A stretch of DNA of 64,000 nt from Ectothiorhodospira marina. Lineage in GTDB: Bacteria; Pseudomonadota; Gammaproteobacteria; Ectothiorhodospirales; Ectothiorhodospiraceae. Position numbers and translations under genes: made by a program. Positions within the stretch are counted from its first letter, which is position 1, and each line of letters begins with the position of its first letter. A model generated the notes under the pieces. The model did no database searches and was not told the DNA's origin. It worked only from the letters and a program-made list of their open reading frames with translations. This document shows, one piece after another, positions 27,031 to 36,931 of the stretch. Location: contig NZ_FOAA01000006.1 in the NCBI RefSeq assembly GCF_900109495.1, positions 1-64,000 of the forward strand, read 5' to 3'.

Positions 27031-28659
27031 ATGAGCTATCAGGTCCTGGCCCGCAAATGGCGTCCCCGCACCTTCGAACAACTGGTGGGTCAGCCCCATG
27101 TGGTGCGTGCCCTCTCCAACGCCCTGCGCGAAGACCGTCTTCATCACGCCTACCTGTTCACTGGCACCCGCGGCGTGGGCAAGACGACGATCGCCCGCGT
27201 TCTGGCCAAATGCCTCAACTGCGAGACGGGCATCACGGCTGAGCCCTGCGGTCAATGCAGCGCCTGCCGTGAGATCGACGAAGGCCGCTTTGTCGATCTG
27301 ATTGAGGTGGATGCCGCCTCCCGCACTCGGGTGGAGGACACCCGGGATCTGCTGGAAAACGTACCCTATGCGCCGACCCGTGGCCGCTTCAAGGTCTACC
27401 TGGTGGATGAGGTGCACATGCTCTCCACCCATAGTTTCAACGCCCTGCTCAAGACGCTGGAAGAGCCCCCGCCCCACGTCAAGTTCCTGCTGGCCACCAC
27501 GGATCCGCAAAAGCTCCCGGTCACCGTGCTTTCCCGTTGCCTGCAGTTCAATCTCAAGGCCATGCCGCCGGAGATGATCCAGGGTCATCTGCTCCAGTTG
27601 CTGGAACGTGAAGGCATCGAGGCGGAGCCTGCTGCAGTGATGCAGGTGGCGCGTGCTGCCTCGGGCAGTATGCGTGACGCACTGAGCCTGCTGGATCAGG
27701 CCATTGGTTTTGGTGGCGGTGCGCTGCGCGAGGCCGAGGTGCTGGATATGCTCGGGGCGATCTCCCGGGATCATCTAAAGCGGCTTCTGCAGGCCCTGGC
27801 CGAGGGCGATGCCCGTGAGTTGTTGGCGGCGGTGGAGGCGCTCTCGGAGCAGGCCCCGGATTATGCGGCGGTACTGGGAGAGGTGATGACCCTGTTGCAT
27901 CATCTGGCCCTCGTCCAGCAGGTGCCCGAGGTGGCGGACAGTCTGCCCGATGAGCCATCCATGCTCAGGGAATTGGCGGCGCGCCTGTCGCCCGAAGATG
28001 TTCAATTGTTCTACCAGGTGGCCCTGATCGGGCGCCGGGACCTGCCGTTGGCGCCGGAGCCCCGCGCCGGGATGGAAATGGTGTTGTTGCGCATGTTGGC
28101 GTTCCGGCCGGTGGAGGCCCAGCAGCCGAAGGCCGCGATCACTCAATCCCCCTCGTCCGCACCTGCTGGCGATCGCTCGACGCCGGCTCCAAAGGCCGCC
28201 CCCAGGCCTGCTGCGCCGCCTTCTGCCCCTTCCGCGCCCCCTGTGGCCACTTCGGTTCCGGCTGCCGGGAGTGGGAATCTGGATTGGCCGCAACTGGCTG
28301 CCAGCCTCGGACTGGGGGGGATCCCGGGTCAGTTGGCCAGCCATTGCGCGCTGTTGCGTTACGAGGAGGGGGAGCTGGTCCTGGGTCTGGCACGCCAGCA
28401 TGACAACTTCAGGACAACCAAGGCTCAGGACAAGCTACAGGAAGCGCTACGCCGGCACTTGGGCGAAGAGGTGAAACTCACCATCCAGGTAGGCGATACC
28501 CAGGGGGAGACGCCGGCCGCCATGGCCGCGCGTCGGGAGTCCGACCGCCAGCGGGCGGCCGAGCAATCCATTGAAGAGGATCACTGGGCGCAGGGATTGA
28601 AAGATCAATTTGATGCTGAGCTGATCCCGGGTTCCGTGCGGCCACGCGATCGGCAGTAA
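27031..28659 (+). CDS. dnaX: DNA polymerase III subunits gamma/tau
   Basis: 542 residues. The AAA+ clamp-loader module has MSYQVLARKWRPRTFEQLVGQ, Walker A GTRGVGKTTIAR, a zinc-binding set CLNCETG..CGQCSAC, and Walker B VYLVDEVHMLS, with SRC as the sensor arginine motif (LSRCLQF). The C-terminal part is Pro/Ala-rich (about 375-425), then a tau-like domain. I saw no A6G-type slippery sequence for the short gamma form. The start at 27031 is chosen because homology begins exactly there. Confidence 0.95.
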   Translation: MSYQVLARKWRPRTFEQLVGQPHVVRALSNALREDRLHHAYLFTGTRGVGKTTIARVLAKCLNCETGITAEPCGQCSACREIDEGRFVDLIEVDAASRTRVEDTRDLLENVPYAPTRGRFKVYLVDEVHMLSTHSFNALLKTLEEPPPHVKFLLATTDPQKLPVTVLSRCLQFNLKAMPPEMIQGHLLQLLEREGIEAEPAAVMQVARAASGSMRDALSLLDQAIGFGGGALREAEVLDMLGAISRDHLKRLLQALAEGDARELLAAVEALSEQAPDYAAVLGEVMTLLHHLALVQQVPEVADSLPDEPSMLRELAARLSPEDVQLFYQVALIGRRDLPLAPEPRAGMEMVLLRMLAFRPVEAQQPKAAITQSPSSAPAGDRSTPAPKAAPRPAAPPSAPSAPPVATSVPAAGSGNLDWPQLAASLGLGGIPGQLASHCALLRYEEGELVLGLARQHDNFRTTKAQDKLQEALRRHLGEEVKLTIQVGDTQGETPAAMAARRESDRQRAAEQSIEEDHWAQGLKDQFDAELIPGSVRPRDRQ

Positions 28660-28766
28660 TGCCCGACCCGCTCCAGATCATGAATTCGGGTTGGCGAGGA
28701 TGTTTCATTGACCCCGAGGCGATACACTAGGCCTCTTGATTCCACTGACGTTTGTAAGGTGAAGAT

Positions 28767-29093
28767 ATGCTGAAAGGCGGACTTGGCAATTTGATGAAGC
28801 AGGCCCAGAAGATGCAGGAAGACATGGCCAAGGCTCAGGCCGAGCTGGCCGAGATGGAAGTGACCGGTGAGTCCGGTGGCGGCCTGGTGAACGTGATCAT
28901 GACCGGCAAGCACGCCGTGCGCAAGGTCAGCATCGACCCCAGCCTGCTGGAAGATGACCGTGACATGCTCGAGGACCTGCTGACCGCCGCCATGAATGAC
29001 GCCGTGCAGAAGGTGGAAGACATGACCCGGGAACACATGGGCAATCTGACTCAGGGCATGGGTCTGCCCCCGGGCTTCAAGATGCCGTTCTGA
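28767..29093 (+). CDS. YbaB/EbfC nucleoid-associated protein
   Basis: 108 residues, the normal family length: [20 protein letters not shown] at the start, the core [25 protein letters not shown], and a C-terminal [10 protein letters not shown]. It binds DNA as a dimer and influences gene expression. It stands in the conserved order dnaX-ybaB-recR, eight bases before recR. Confidence 0.95.
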   Translation: MLKGGLGNLMKQAQKMQEDMAKAQAELAEMEVTGESGGGLVNVIMTGKHAVRKVSIDPSLLEDDRDMLEDLLTAAMNDAVQKVEDMTREHMGNLTQGMGLPPGFKMPF

Positions 29094-29100
29094 GTCCTCC

Positions 29101-29697
29101 GTGGCCGAGACCTCTCTGCTGGAGCGCCTGGTGGAGGGCTTGAGATGCCTCCCCGGCGTGGGCCCGAAATCCGCTCAGCGCATGGCATTGCATGTGCTGG
29201 AGCGGGATCGCGAGGGGGCCCTGCGCCTGGCCGCCGTGCTGCGCGAGGCTGTGGAACGGATTGGACACTGCCGGGTGTGTCGCACCCTCACCGAACATGA
29301 GGTGTGTCACCTGTGCGCCGATTCGAGGCGTGACCGGCAGGTGATGTGCGTGGTGGAAGCACCCGCGGATGTGCTGGCCATTGAGCAGGCCACTGGCTTT
29401 CGCGGTCAGTATCATGTCCTGCTGGGCCAGTTATCTCCCCTGGACGGGGTGGGGCCCGAGGAGCTGGGGCTGGATCAGTTGGAGGCCCGCCTGAGTGAAG
29501 GGGAGGTCGCCGAGCTGATCCTGGCCACGGGCAGCACTGTGGAGGGCGAGGTGACAGCCCACTACATCAGCGAGATGGCCCGGTCCCGGGGTATCCGTAC
29601 TACCCGGATCGCCCACGGCATCCCCCTGGGGGGGGAACTGGAATACGTGGATCGCGGCACCCTGTCACATGCCTTTGACGGGCGCCGGGATTACTGA
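29101..29697 (+). CDS. recR: Recombination protein RecR
   Basis: 198 residues. An N-terminal helix-hairpin-helix ([20 protein letters not shown]), a zinc finger with four cysteines ([16 protein letters not shown]), a Toprim domain ([15 protein letters not shown]), and a C-terminal Walker-B-like segment. It acts with RecF and RecO (recO is at 45146) to load RecA at gaps. The start is a GTG at 29101, eight bases after ybaB. Confidence 0.95.
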   Translation: MAETSLLERLVEGLRCLPGVGPKSAQRMALHVLERDREGALRLAAVLREAVERIGHCRVCRTLTEHEVCHLCADSRRDRQVMCVVEAPADVLAIEQATGFRGQYHVLLGQLSPLDGVGPEELGLDQLEARLSEGEVAELILATGSTVEGEVTAHYISEMARSRGIRTTRIAHGIPLGGELEYVDRGTLSHAFDGRRDY

Positions 29698-29740
29698 AAG
29701 AGCGGACACGCTATCCGCCTGAATCTGCCATGGTGAATGC

Positions 29741-30085
29741 ATGACCGACTGTATCTTTTGCAAGATTGCCCAAGGATCCATCCCCGCCGACAAGGTGTAT
29801 GAGGATGAGCAGGTGGTGGCCTTCCGTGATCTCAATCCGCAAGCCCCGGTGCATGTGCTGTTGATACCGCGCAAGCATATTGCCACCTTGAACGACATCA
29901 CCGATGAAGACAGTGCCCTCATCGGGCGGCTGCAGTGGGTGGCTACACACCTGGCGCGACAGGAGGGGATTGCCGAGGATGGCTATCGAACCGTGATGAA
30001 CTGCAATGCAGACGGTGGCCAGTCCGTCTATCATCTGCACATGCACCTTCTGGGGGGGCGCCAGATGGAGTGGCCCCCAGGCTGA
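29741..30085 (+). CDS. hinT: HIT-family purine nucleoside phosphoramidase (HinT-like)
   Basis: 114 residues with the histidine triad HLHMHLLGGR at the C-terminus and the N-terminal CIFCKIAQGSIPADKVYEDE. HinT hydrolases act on adenosine 5'-phosphoramidates. Length and sequence are typical. It is probably co-transcribed with the upstream genes or with the membrane-protein gene 22 bp downstream. Confidence 0.93.
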   Translation: MTDCIFCKIAQGSIPADKVYEDEQVVAFRDLNPQAPVHVLLIPRKHIATLNDITDEDSALIGRLQWVATHLARQEGIAEDGYRTVMNCNADGGQSVYHLHMHLLGGRQMEWPPG

Positions 30086-30107
30086 TTGCACACCGAGGAT
30101 TGCCGGA

Positions 30108-30953
30108 ATGAACAAGTCGTCTCTCTCAACTCTATGCCTGGGTGTGTTGCTGTGGTGCCCTGCGGGTGTGAGTGCGGATGAGGCGGTGCACCCGGCCCTT
30201 TCCCCGGGGGTCAGCCTGGCTCAGTGGGATGTCCCCAGCGCCTGGGGTCTCGAGTCAGAGGTGGGTCCGCGCTTCAGCGTCGGGCCCTATTGGGAGAATT
30301 TCCTTACCCAGGGGAACGGACACCTCACAGCCCTGGACGGCCGCCTGTTCCGCGAGCGCCTGGATTATGACCTGCGTCGACAGACCGACCATGTGCCGGT
30401 ACCCACGGGTCGCATGACGGGGACTGGGATGGAGGCCGTGGGCGGTTACCAACTGGGCTATGTGGCGGATCGGGTACGTTATGACCTGGTGATGGGGGTG
30501 GGCTACGACCGCGTTCGTCAGGCCTGGAACCAGGGCATCCAGAGCGCTGGCGGGGTCGATGCCTTCCAGGATGAATTGCATCCGGTGTTTTACACTCGAA
30601 TTGGTGCTGGCCCGGTCTTTGAAACGGAACAGTGGCGGGGCCGTCTTCACATGGGTCTGAAGTATCCCCTGGATCTGGATGAGGAACTGGATCTGGCCTC
30701 CCTGATGTTTGGTCAGGACCCGGCGCATATGTCCCAGTATCACTCTGGAAGCTTCGTGAACTTCAGTAATCTCTTCCTGGTGGGGGGGAGCGAATTCCGT
30801 CTGGACTTCTATTATGATCGGTATCGGTTGTCATCCCCGGGCTTTGGGGGCGGTGGCCTCGAAGCATCCGGGCTGGATTGCGTCGACTGCAGCACCGGAT
30901 CCTCACAGAGCAATGTGGAAATCTTCGGTATCGAGATGGGCATGAATTTCTGA
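30108..30953 (+). CDS. Predicted outer-membrane beta-barrel protein, unassigned
   Basis: 281 residues. A signal peptide (about residues 1-24, LCLGVLLWCPAGVSA) is followed by a region rich in alternating aromatic and polar residues and Gly, with a C-terminal phenylalanine (GIEMGMNF) as required for barrel insertion. Barrel-like strands include GYQLGYVADRVRYDLVMGVGYD and EFRLDFYYDRYRL. A CVDC pair lies near the C-terminus. I do not recognise a family. It could be a porin-like or small structural barrel; the neighbours give no functional clue. Confidence 0.7.
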   Translation: MNKSSLSTLCLGVLLWCPAGVSADEAVHPALSPGVSLAQWDVPSAWGLESEVGPRFSVGPYWENFLTQGNGHLTALDGRLFRERLDYDLRRQTDHVPVPTGRMTGTGMEAVGGYQLGYVADRVRYDLVMGVGYDRVRQAWNQGIQSAGGVDAFQDELHPVFYTRIGAGPVFETEQWRGRLHMGLKYPLDLDEELDLASLMFGQDPAHMSQYHSGSFVNFSNLFLVGGSEFRLDFYYDRYRLSSPGFGGGGLEASGLDCVDCSTGSSQSNVEIFGIEMGMNF

Positions 30954-30977
30954 ATCCGACGCCCGCTCGCCGTCTTC

Positions 30978-31856
30978 TTACCCCGGCAGCAAACTCCGAT
31001 AACTCTCATATCGTCGCGGGCTGATGCGGCCGGCCTTCACTGCTTCGAGAACGGCGCAACCCGGCTCCACCGTGTGACTGCAGTCCTGAAAGCGACATTC
31101 CCCGGCCAGATTTCGAAGCTCCACAAAGCCTTGCACCAGCGCCTCCCGGGAGGCTGGCCCCGGCGTGAAGTCACGGACGCCAGGGGAGTCGATCAGGGTT
31201 CCACCGCAGGCCAGGGGATACAGCGTGGCATTGGTGGTGGTATGTCGCCCCCCTTCACCCCCCATCTCGGAGAGGGCCCCGATGCGGATCTCCAGGTCCG
31301 GGAGCAGGGCCTTGACCAGGGATGACTTGCCCACGCCGGACTGCCCCACCAGAACGCTGACACCCGTCGACAGCGTGGCGCGGAGAACCTCCATGCCGTG
31401 GTTGTGTGGCACGCTGGCGTGTATGACCTCGTAACCCAGATCCCGATACTCCGCCAGGGGAGGAGGCAGTGGGGTCCCGGCAGGCATCAGGTCCACCTTG
31501 TTGAACAGGATCACTCCCCGGGCCGGCATGCGCTCAATCGCCGCCAGATAGCGGTCCACCAGCGACCAGTTGGGTGCCGGAGCCGGTGCGATGACCACGA
31601 CCACCTGATCCAGGTTGGCAGCCACGCTCTTGGGAGTGCCGCGGGGATCGACCCGCTCCAGCAGGTTGGAACGGGGCAGAATGTCGGTGACCACGGCGTG
31701 TCCCTGGGCATCCCGATGCCACTGCACCCGGTCGTTGCACACGCCATTTTCCAGGCGCCGACGGGTTGTGCAGCGGTGGACCGTTCCCTGGTCGTCTTCC
31801 ACCAGTACCTGTGATCCGAAGCGGGTGACCACTCTGCCGGCCATGGATTGGGTCAT
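30978..31856 (-). CDS. rsgA: Ribosome small subunit-dependent GTPase RsgA
   Basis: 292 residues. An OB-fold N-terminus (GRVVTRFGSQVLVEDDQG) precedes a circularly permuted GTPase: G4 NKVDLM comes before G1 GQSGVGKSSLVKALL and G3 DSPGVRDF. A C-terminal zinc motif CRFQDCSHTVEPGC follows. It matures 30S subunits. The start at 31856 is taken because upstream in-frame sequence is the reverse of phhB. It lies 19 bp after phhB. Confidence 0.95.
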   Translation of the reverse strand: MTQSMAGRVVTRFGSQVLVEDDQGTVHRCTTRRRLENGVCNDRVQWHRDAQGHAVVTDILPRSNLLERVDPRGTPKSVAANLDQVVVVIAPAPAPNWSLVDRYLAAIERMPARGVILFNKVDLMPAGTPLPPPLAEYRDLGYEVIHASVPHNHGMEVLRATLSTGVSVLVGQSGVGKSSLVKALLPDLEIRIGALSEMGGEGGRHTTTNATLYPLACGGTLIDSPGVRDFTPGPASREALVQGFVELRNLAGECRFQDCSHTVEPGCAVLEAVKAGRISPRRYESYRSLLPG

Positions 31857-31875
31857 TGCGTGTCCCGTGGGTTGT

Positions 31876-32217
31876 CTATGTGTGCAGCAATTGATCCACC
31901 TTGGCGGCACAGATGAAGTCGTTTTCCGACAGGCCGCCAATGGCGTGGGTGGCAAAATCCACCCGGCATTGATTGTAACTGACGGCCATGTCCGGGTGAT
32001 GATCCTGTTGGTGGGCAATCCAGGCCACGGCATTCACGAAGGCCATGGTTTCATGGTAGTTGCGAAAGCGTACGGTGCGACTCAATGTCGTAGCGTCGTC
32101 GGATAACTGCCAGTCGCTGGCAAGCTTTTCCATCAAGCCCTTGGCCGCCCCCTCATCAAGAGGGGAAGCTCCACCTTCGCAGGGCAGGCATTGTTTCTGA
32201 CTCAGTGATTCGTTCAT
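31876..32217 (-). CDS. phhB: Pterin-4a-carbinolamine dehydratase
   Basis: 113 residues with the active-site histidines in [23 protein letters not shown] and the C-terminal [17 protein letters not shown] typical of PhhB/PCD. It dehydrates 4a-hydroxytetrahydropterin after phenylalanine hydroxylation and can have other cofactor-recycling roles. GGGAGG precedes the ATG at 32217. No phenylalanine hydroxylase lies nearby. It is divergent from orn. Confidence 0.93.
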   Translation of the reverse strand: MNESLSQKQCLPCEGGASPLDEGAAKGLMEKLASDWQLSDDATTLSRTVRFRNYHETMAFVNAVAWIAHQQDHHPDMAVSYNQCRVDFATHAIGGLSENDFICAAKVDQLLHT

Positions 32218-32313
32218 GCAACCTCCCACGGCGGCGCTGGCCGCCTCGAAAATGCGCGTCTCTACAGTGTAGACTGTGCCACAGACGTCATGTTCGAACA
32301 AAAAAGGAACCCC

Positions 32314-32859
32314 ATGAACCCGCACCCGGATAACCTGGTCTGGATTGACCTTGAGATGACCGGTCTGGACCCTCAGTCCGACTACATCATCGAGATTGCC
32401 ACCATCGTTACGGATAAGGAGCTCAATATCCTGGCTGAGGGTCCGGTCATCGCCGTCCATCAAAATGAGGAGATCCTCGGTGGCCTGGACGACTGGAACC
32501 ACAGCACCCACAGCCGTTCCGGCCTCCTGCAGCGGGTGCGAAGCAGCATGTACAACGAGGTGGATGCCGAACAGGCCACCTTGCGTTTCCTGAAGGATTA
32601 CGTGCCGCCCCGAACGTCACCCATGTGCGGCAACACCATCTGCCAGGACAGGCGTTTCCTGTATCGGTGCATGCCGGATCTGGAAGCCTTCTTCCATTAC
32701 CGAAATCTGGACGTGAGCACGCTCAAGGAACTGGCCCGGCGCTGGGCGCCAGGTGTGCTCAACACGTTGTCCAAGGATGCGACCCATCAAGCGCTACAGG
32801 ATATCCGGGACTCCATCACCGAGTTGCGCCACTACCGGGAGCATCTGCTCAAGGTGTAG
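32314..32859 (+). CDS. orn: Oligoribonuclease
   Basis: 181 residues, the same length as E. coli Orn and nearly collinear with it: DEDDh motifs in [24 protein letters not shown], and [11 protein letters not shown]. It degrades 2-5 nt RNAs and pGpG and is essential in many gammaproteobacteria. I chose the ATG at 32314, giving [15 protein letters not shown]. This protein links to c-di-GMP turnover and hence to the GGDEF protein at 1252. Confidence 0.95.
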   Translation: MNPHPDNLVWIDLEMTGLDPQSDYIIEIATIVTDKELNILAEGPVIAVHQNEEILGGLDDWNHSTHSRSGLLQRVRSSMYNEVDAEQATLRFLKDYVPPRTSPMCGNTICQDRRFLYRCMPDLEAFFHYRNLDVSTLKELARRWAPGVLNTLSKDATHQALQDIRDSITELRHYREHLLKV

Positions 32860-32865
32860 TCAGGC

Positions 32866-33684
32866 TCAGGGCTCGATGGGAGTGTCCGGGCAGTTGCCCC
32901 AGTCGGACCAGCTTCCCGGATAGCCGCGCACCTTCTCGAATCCCAGGTGTCTCAGCACCACCCAGGTGTAGGCAGAGCGATGATGGCTGTGGCAGTAGGT
33001 GACAATTTCCTTGTCACGGGTGATCCCCAGGGTGCCCAGTTCCTGCAGCAGGGCCCTTTGCGGGCGGAGTTGGCGATCCTTGTTCGGATCCATGGCCTGG
33101 GTCCATTCGTACGAAACGGCGCCGGGGATGTGCCCGCCGCGTTTGGCCCGGACGTCCCGGCCATCGAATTCCTCTGGGCTTCGGGCGTCCAGGAAGGCCA
33201 CCTGGGGGGTGTTCAGATGTTCAATGATCCACTCGCGATCCGCCACGTGGGACATGTCGAATCCACTCACCGAGTAGTGACCCGGGTCGATGCTCGGCTC
33301 CTGAGTGGTGACCGGCATATTCTCCCGTCGCCAGCCGTCCAGGCCCCCATCCAGTAGCGAAAGTCGCTCATGCCCTGCCACCGCCAGCGTCCACAGCAGG
33401 CGTGAGGCCTTGCCTCCCCCTTCGTCGTCATAAGCCACCACGTGGCTACCCCGGTGGATGCCCAGTGCCCTGAACAACCGTTCCAGGTCATCGGGTTCGG
33501 GAATCATGCCCATGGCAGGCGGATCGTTGCGTAACAGACGGGCGTATTCCAGATGCACCGCGGCGGGAAGATGTCCCTGCGCGTAACAGTCGGCGTCACT
33601 CACATCGATGAGTCTCAGGGTGGTGTCCTGGAGTCGGGCCTCCAGGGCACGGGCGTCGATGATCAATGGTGTCTCCGTAGGCAT
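32866..33684 (-). CDS. Two-domain sulfurtransferase (rhodanese, SseA-like)
   Basis: 272 residues with two rhodanese domains. The active-site loop of the second is YCHSHHRS, with the persulfide-forming Cys at about residue 227; the first domain has no catalytic Cys (DDEGGGKAS). The loop differs from the canonical CRxGxT of thiosulfate sulfurtransferases and the CGSGVT of 3-mercaptopyruvate sulfurtransferases, so the substrate is uncertain. GAGGAA sits six bases before the ATG at 33684. It follows nadB by 31 bp on the same strand. Confidence 0.85.
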   Translation of the reverse strand: MPTETPLIIDARALEARLQDTTLRLIDVSDADCYAQGHLPAAVHLEYARLLRNDPPAMGMIPEPDDLERLFRALGIHRGSHVVAYDDEGGGKASRLLWTLAVAGHERLSLLDGGLDGWRRENMPVTTQEPSIDPGHYSVSGFDMSHVADREWIIEHLNTPQVAFLDARSPEEFDGRDVRAKRGGHIPGAVSYEWTQAMDPNKDRQLRPQRALLQELGTLGITRDKEIVTYCHSHHRSAYTWVVLRHLGFEKVRGYPGSWSDWGNCPDTPIEP

Positions 33685-33715
33685 CGTCGATTCCTCGAGA
33701 AGGTCGCGCATGGGG

Positions 33716-35353
33716 TCAGTCCAACCCGTGGTTGGCCCCCGGGGTCAGCAGGGTGGGAATGCCATCCAGAGACGGGTCGGTGTCCGGGTAGTCGATGGTG
33801 TAGTGAAGGCCTCGGCTTTCCCGGCGGGCGAGGGCACTGCGGATGATGATTTCCGCCACCACCGCCAGGTTACGCAGTTCGATCAGGTCGTTGGTTACCC
33901 GGAAGTTGCTGTAATACTCGTGAATTTCACCCTGCAGCAATTCAATGCGGCGCTGGGCGCGTTGCAGGCGCTTGCTGGAACGCACGATGCCGACATAGTC
34001 CCACATGAAGCGTCGCAATTCGTCCCAGTTGTGTGAGACCACCACCTCCTCGTCGGAATTGGTCACCCGACTCTCATCCCAGGGAGGAATCTCGCGAGAA
34101 GGCATGACCTGCCCGGAGTGTTCGAGAATATCCTGAGCGGCGGAGCGTGCGAAGACCAGGCATTCCAGTAGCGAATTGCTGGCCATGCGGTTGGCCCCGT
34201 GCAGGCCTGTATAGGCCACTTCGCCGATGGCATACAAGCCGTCCAGGTCTGTGCGTGCACTGAGGTCGGTTACCACCCCGCCGCAGGTGTAATGGGCGGC
34301 GGGCACGATCGGCAGTGGGTCGCGGGTCATGTCAAAGCCGTATTCCAGGCAGCGCCCGTGGATGGTGGGGAAGTGCTCCTTGATGAAGTCGGCCGGCTTG
34401 TGGGATATGTCCAGGAAGAGGCAGTCCGCACCCAGACGCTTCATTTCGTGGTCAATGGCCCGAGCAACGATATCCCTCGGAGCCAGTTCGGCACGGGCGT
34501 CGAACTGGTGCATGAAGGGCTCGCCGCTGGGCAGCAGCAGGCGTCCACCCTCACCGCGCACCGCCTCGGAGATGAGAAAGGACTTGGCCTTGGGGTGGAA
34601 CAGGCAGGTGGGGTGAAACTGCATGAATTCCATGTTGGCGACCCGGCAGCCGGCCCGCCAGGCCATGGCGATGCCATCGCCTGTGGAGCCGTCCGGGTTG
34701 CTGCTGTACAGATAGACCTTGCTGGCGCCGCCAGTGGCCAGCACGACGGCAGCGGCATCAAAGATCTCCACCTGCTGGGCCTCCAGATCAAGCACATAGG
34801 CGCCCAGGCAGCGTTGGCCGGGCAGCCCCAGTTTGGCGCTGGTGATCAGGTCGACAGCGATATGGTGTTCGAATAGCTGGATATTGTCGTGACGGCGCAC
34901 CTGGTCCACCAGGGTGGATTCGATGGCCTGGCCGGTGGCATCGGCAGCATGCACCACGCGACGGTGGCTGTGCCCCCCTTCACGGGTCAAGTGCAGTTGT
35001 ACGCGGCCGTCCTGGGTGGGTTCGCGGGTGAAGGGCACGCCCAGATCCAGCAGCCACTGGATGCTCTGGGGGCCGTTTTCCACCGTATGACGCACCGCCT
35101 TTTCATTACACAGGCCTGCGCCGGCCCCCAGGGTGTCGCGCACATGGGCGTCAATGGAGTCCTGCTGATCGAGTACGGCTGATACGCCGCCCTGGGCATA
35201 GAGTGTGCTGCCCTCGGTGATCGGCCCCTTGCTCAGCACGGCCACCTGGCGCTCGGTGGCCAGATGAAGTGCCAGACTCAGGCCGGCTGCGCCACTGCCG
35301 ATGATCAGGATATCCGCTGATTGGCGCTTGGGCCCCTGGGTATCTTCCTGCAT
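33716..35353 (-). CDS. nadB: L-aspartate oxidase
   Basis: 545 residues. The FAD site [18 protein letters not shown], active-site segments [33 protein letters not shown], and [12 protein letters not shown] are those of the succinate-dehydrogenase-like NadB family. It makes iminoaspartate for de novo NAD synthesis. The divergent nadB/rpoE arrangement is conserved across gammaproteobacteria. Confidence 0.95.
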   Translation of the reverse strand: MQEDTQGPKRQSADILIIGSGAAGLSLALHLATERQVAVLSKGPITEGSTLYAQGGVSAVLDQQDSIDAHVRDTLGAGAGLCNEKAVRHTVENGPQSIQWLLDLGVPFTREPTQDGRVQLHLTREGGHSHRRVVHAADATGQAIESTLVDQVRRHDNIQLFEHHIAVDLITSAKLGLPGQRCLGAYVLDLEAQQVEIFDAAAVVLATGGASKVYLYSSNPDGSTGDGIAMAWRAGCRVANMEFMQFHPTCLFHPKAKSFLISEAVRGEGGRLLLPSGEPFMHQFDARAELAPRDIVARAIDHEMKRLGADCLFLDISHKPADFIKEHFPTIHGRCLEYGFDMTRDPLPIVPAAHYTCGGVVTDLSARTDLDGLYAIGEVAYTGLHGANRMASNSLLECLVFARSAAQDILEHSGQVMPSREIPPWDESRVTNSDEEVVVSHNWDELRRFMWDYVGIVRSSKRLQRAQRRIELLQGEIHEYYSNFRVTNDLIELRNLAVVAEIIIRSALARRESRGLHYTIDYPDTDPSLDGIPTLLTPGANHGLD

Positions 35354-35629
35354 GGATCTACAGCCTCGCGTAAGATGTCTGCCTCGTTCGATTCATCTGT
35401 GGGCACCGCGCACTTCCGACCGTACGGGGAGTGCTCGACTCCGCCGGAACCCGTATCCGGTTATTGGAGCGCCGCGCAGGGCTTGCTTGAGGCGGTATTG
35501 TTATCTGGGTTATTTTGTCACAGTTTTTTGCGCTGTCACACGTGCCGGGGGGCGGGCTCAAAAATTGACCTATGCCAAGTATTTGCGGGAAGAGGCCTGC
35601 AGATGGGGAAGAGTTTCACCCATTTGCCA
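35354..35629. other. nadB-rpoE intergenic region
   Basis: No gene. The directly repeated heptamer TGTCACA at 35516-35522 and 35534-35540 (18-bp spacing) may be part of a binding site. TTGACC at 35565 could be a -35 of a housekeeping promoter for rpoE but has no good -10. I could not place the nadB promoter. Confidence 0.35.
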
Positions 35630-35657
35630 GAACTTAAAAAGGGTTTTCATGTCCATC
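35630..35657 (+). promoter_or_regulatory. Candidate RpoE-dependent autoregulatory promoter
   Basis: GAACTT (35630-35635), 16-bp spacer, TCCATC (35652-35657) resembles the extracytoplasmic sigma-E consensus GGAACTT-N16/17-TC. It lies about 45 bp upstream of the rpoE start and would make rpoE self-activating, as in E. coli and Pseudomonas. Confidence 0.65.
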
Positions 35658-35700
35658 GCAGTTAGGGTACAGGAGGTGCCCTCAAAGGGGGAGTGCCCGC

Positions 35701-36276
35701 ATGGGCAATAAAGTTACCGACGAGGAATTGGTCAGGCGTGTTCAGGCCGGGGACAAGAAGGCATTCGATGTGCTGGTTCTGAAGTACCAGCACAAGATCG
35801 TCAATCTGGTCTCGCGCTACGTGCATGACCCCTCCACGGCACTGGACGTGGCCCAGGAAGCCTTCATCAAGGCCTATCGGGGCCTAGCCAACTTCCGTGG
35901 AGAGAGTGCTTTTTACACATGGCTGTATCGGATCGCGATCAACACCGCAAAGAATTATCTGGTATCGCAAAGTCGCAGAACGCCAGATTTCGAGGTGGAT
36001 GCCCAGGATGCCGAGCAGATGGGCGGTGAGTCGGCTCTCAAGGAATATGCAACCCCGGAAGGGGAAATGATGTCCGATGAGATACGCGCAGCCGTTCAGG
36101 AAGCCATCGGCGGTCTTCCGGAAGATCTGAAAATCGCCATTACGCTTCGTGAACTGGAGGGCATGAGTTATGAGGAGATCGCGCAGACCATGGGGTGCCC
36201 CATCGGGACGGTGCGCTCCCGGATTTTCAGGGCCCGTGAGGCGATCGACCGAACCTTGCGGCCTTTGCTGGATTAA
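35701..36276 (+). CDS. rpoE: Extracytoplasmic sigma factor RpoE (AlgU)
   Basis: 191 residues with sigma-2 (HDPSTALDVAQEAFIKAYRGLANFRGESAFYTWLYRIAINTA) and sigma-4 (LEGMSYEEIAQTMGCPIGTVRSRIFRAREAI) regions of sigma-E. It controls envelope-stress genes and is held by RseA. GGGGAG precedes the ATG at 35701. It heads the operon rpoE-rseA-rseB-rseC-mucD. Confidence 0.97.
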   Translation: MGNKVTDEELVRRVQAGDKKAFDVLVLKYQHKIVNLVSRYVHDPSTALDVAQEAFIKAYRGLANFRGESAFYTWLYRIAINTAKNYLVSQSRRTPDFEVDAQDAEQMGGESALKEYATPEGEMMSDEIRAAVQEAIGGLPEDLKIAITLRELEGMSYEEIAQTMGCPIGTVRSRIFRAREAIDRTLRPLLD

Positions 36277-36300
36277 AGCTCTACATAAGCGAGAAGTCAC

Positions 36301-36927
36301 ATGACAGCCACTAAAGAGGAAAGACTCTCTGCACTGGTCGATGACGAGGCCAATGCATTCGAGCTCCGCCGGTTGGTGGACGAGATGGAGAAACACCCGG
36401 AGGACAGGGCCCAGTGGGGTCGTTACCACCTCATCGGGGACGTCATGCGCGGTAACACCTTGTGTGCCCCTGCGGGTTTCAGCGAACGGGTCATGCAGGC
36501 CATAGAGGAAGAGCCCGCTCCCGCGGTTTCGCCCTGGGCCAGGCACGGCTGGATGTTGCGCCCGGTGGCCGGCATGGGCATGGCGGCAGCCGTGGCCGTG
36601 GCGGTGCTGGTGGGTGTGCAGAACTTCACCGGGGACGGCAGCGATCCAGGGGCGGCTGAGCCGGCAATGGCGAGCGGCGAGTCAGGCATGCGATCGGTGC
36701 AGCTCGGAGAGGGCCAGGGGCCGCGCTATCAGTCCGTATTCCCGTCAAACGCCCGTGGCACCCAGGTTCAGCACTCTCCGGTCGAGATCGGTGGTCAGCG
36801 GGCCCTGCGCATTGATATGGGTGACGCGCGTTTCAACAGTTACCTGATCAATCACGCAGAATCGACGGTCGGGGCGGGTGCGTTCCCCCAGACGCGGAAT
36901 GTGGGTTACGGCGCCTCGGGTGAATGA
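36301..36927 (+). CDS. rseA: Anti-sigma-E factor RseA
   Basis: 208 residues. The cytoplasmic sigma-binding N-terminus (EERLSALVDDEANAFELRRLVDEMEKHPE, then WGRYHLIGDVMRG) precedes one transmembrane helix (GMGMAAAVAVAVLVGV, about 92-108) and a periplasmic tail cleaved by DegS-type proteases. It inactivates RpoE at the membrane. It is 24 bp after rpoE. Confidence 0.93.
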   Translation: MTATKEERLSALVDDEANAFELRRLVDEMEKHPEDRAQWGRYHLIGDVMRGNTLCAPAGFSERVMQAIEEEPAPAVSPWARHGWMLRPVAGMGMAAAVAVAVLVGVQNFTGDGSDPGAAEPAMASGESGMRSVQLGEGQGPRYQSVFPSNARGTQVQHSPVEIGGQRALRIDMGDARFNSYLINHAESTVGAGAFPQTRNVGYGASGE

Positions 36928-36931
36928 TCCC

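Noticed and set aside
27031-28659. Programmed frameshift in dnaX for the gamma subunit
   Set aside because: I looked for an A-rich slippery heptamer in the second half of the gene and found none.
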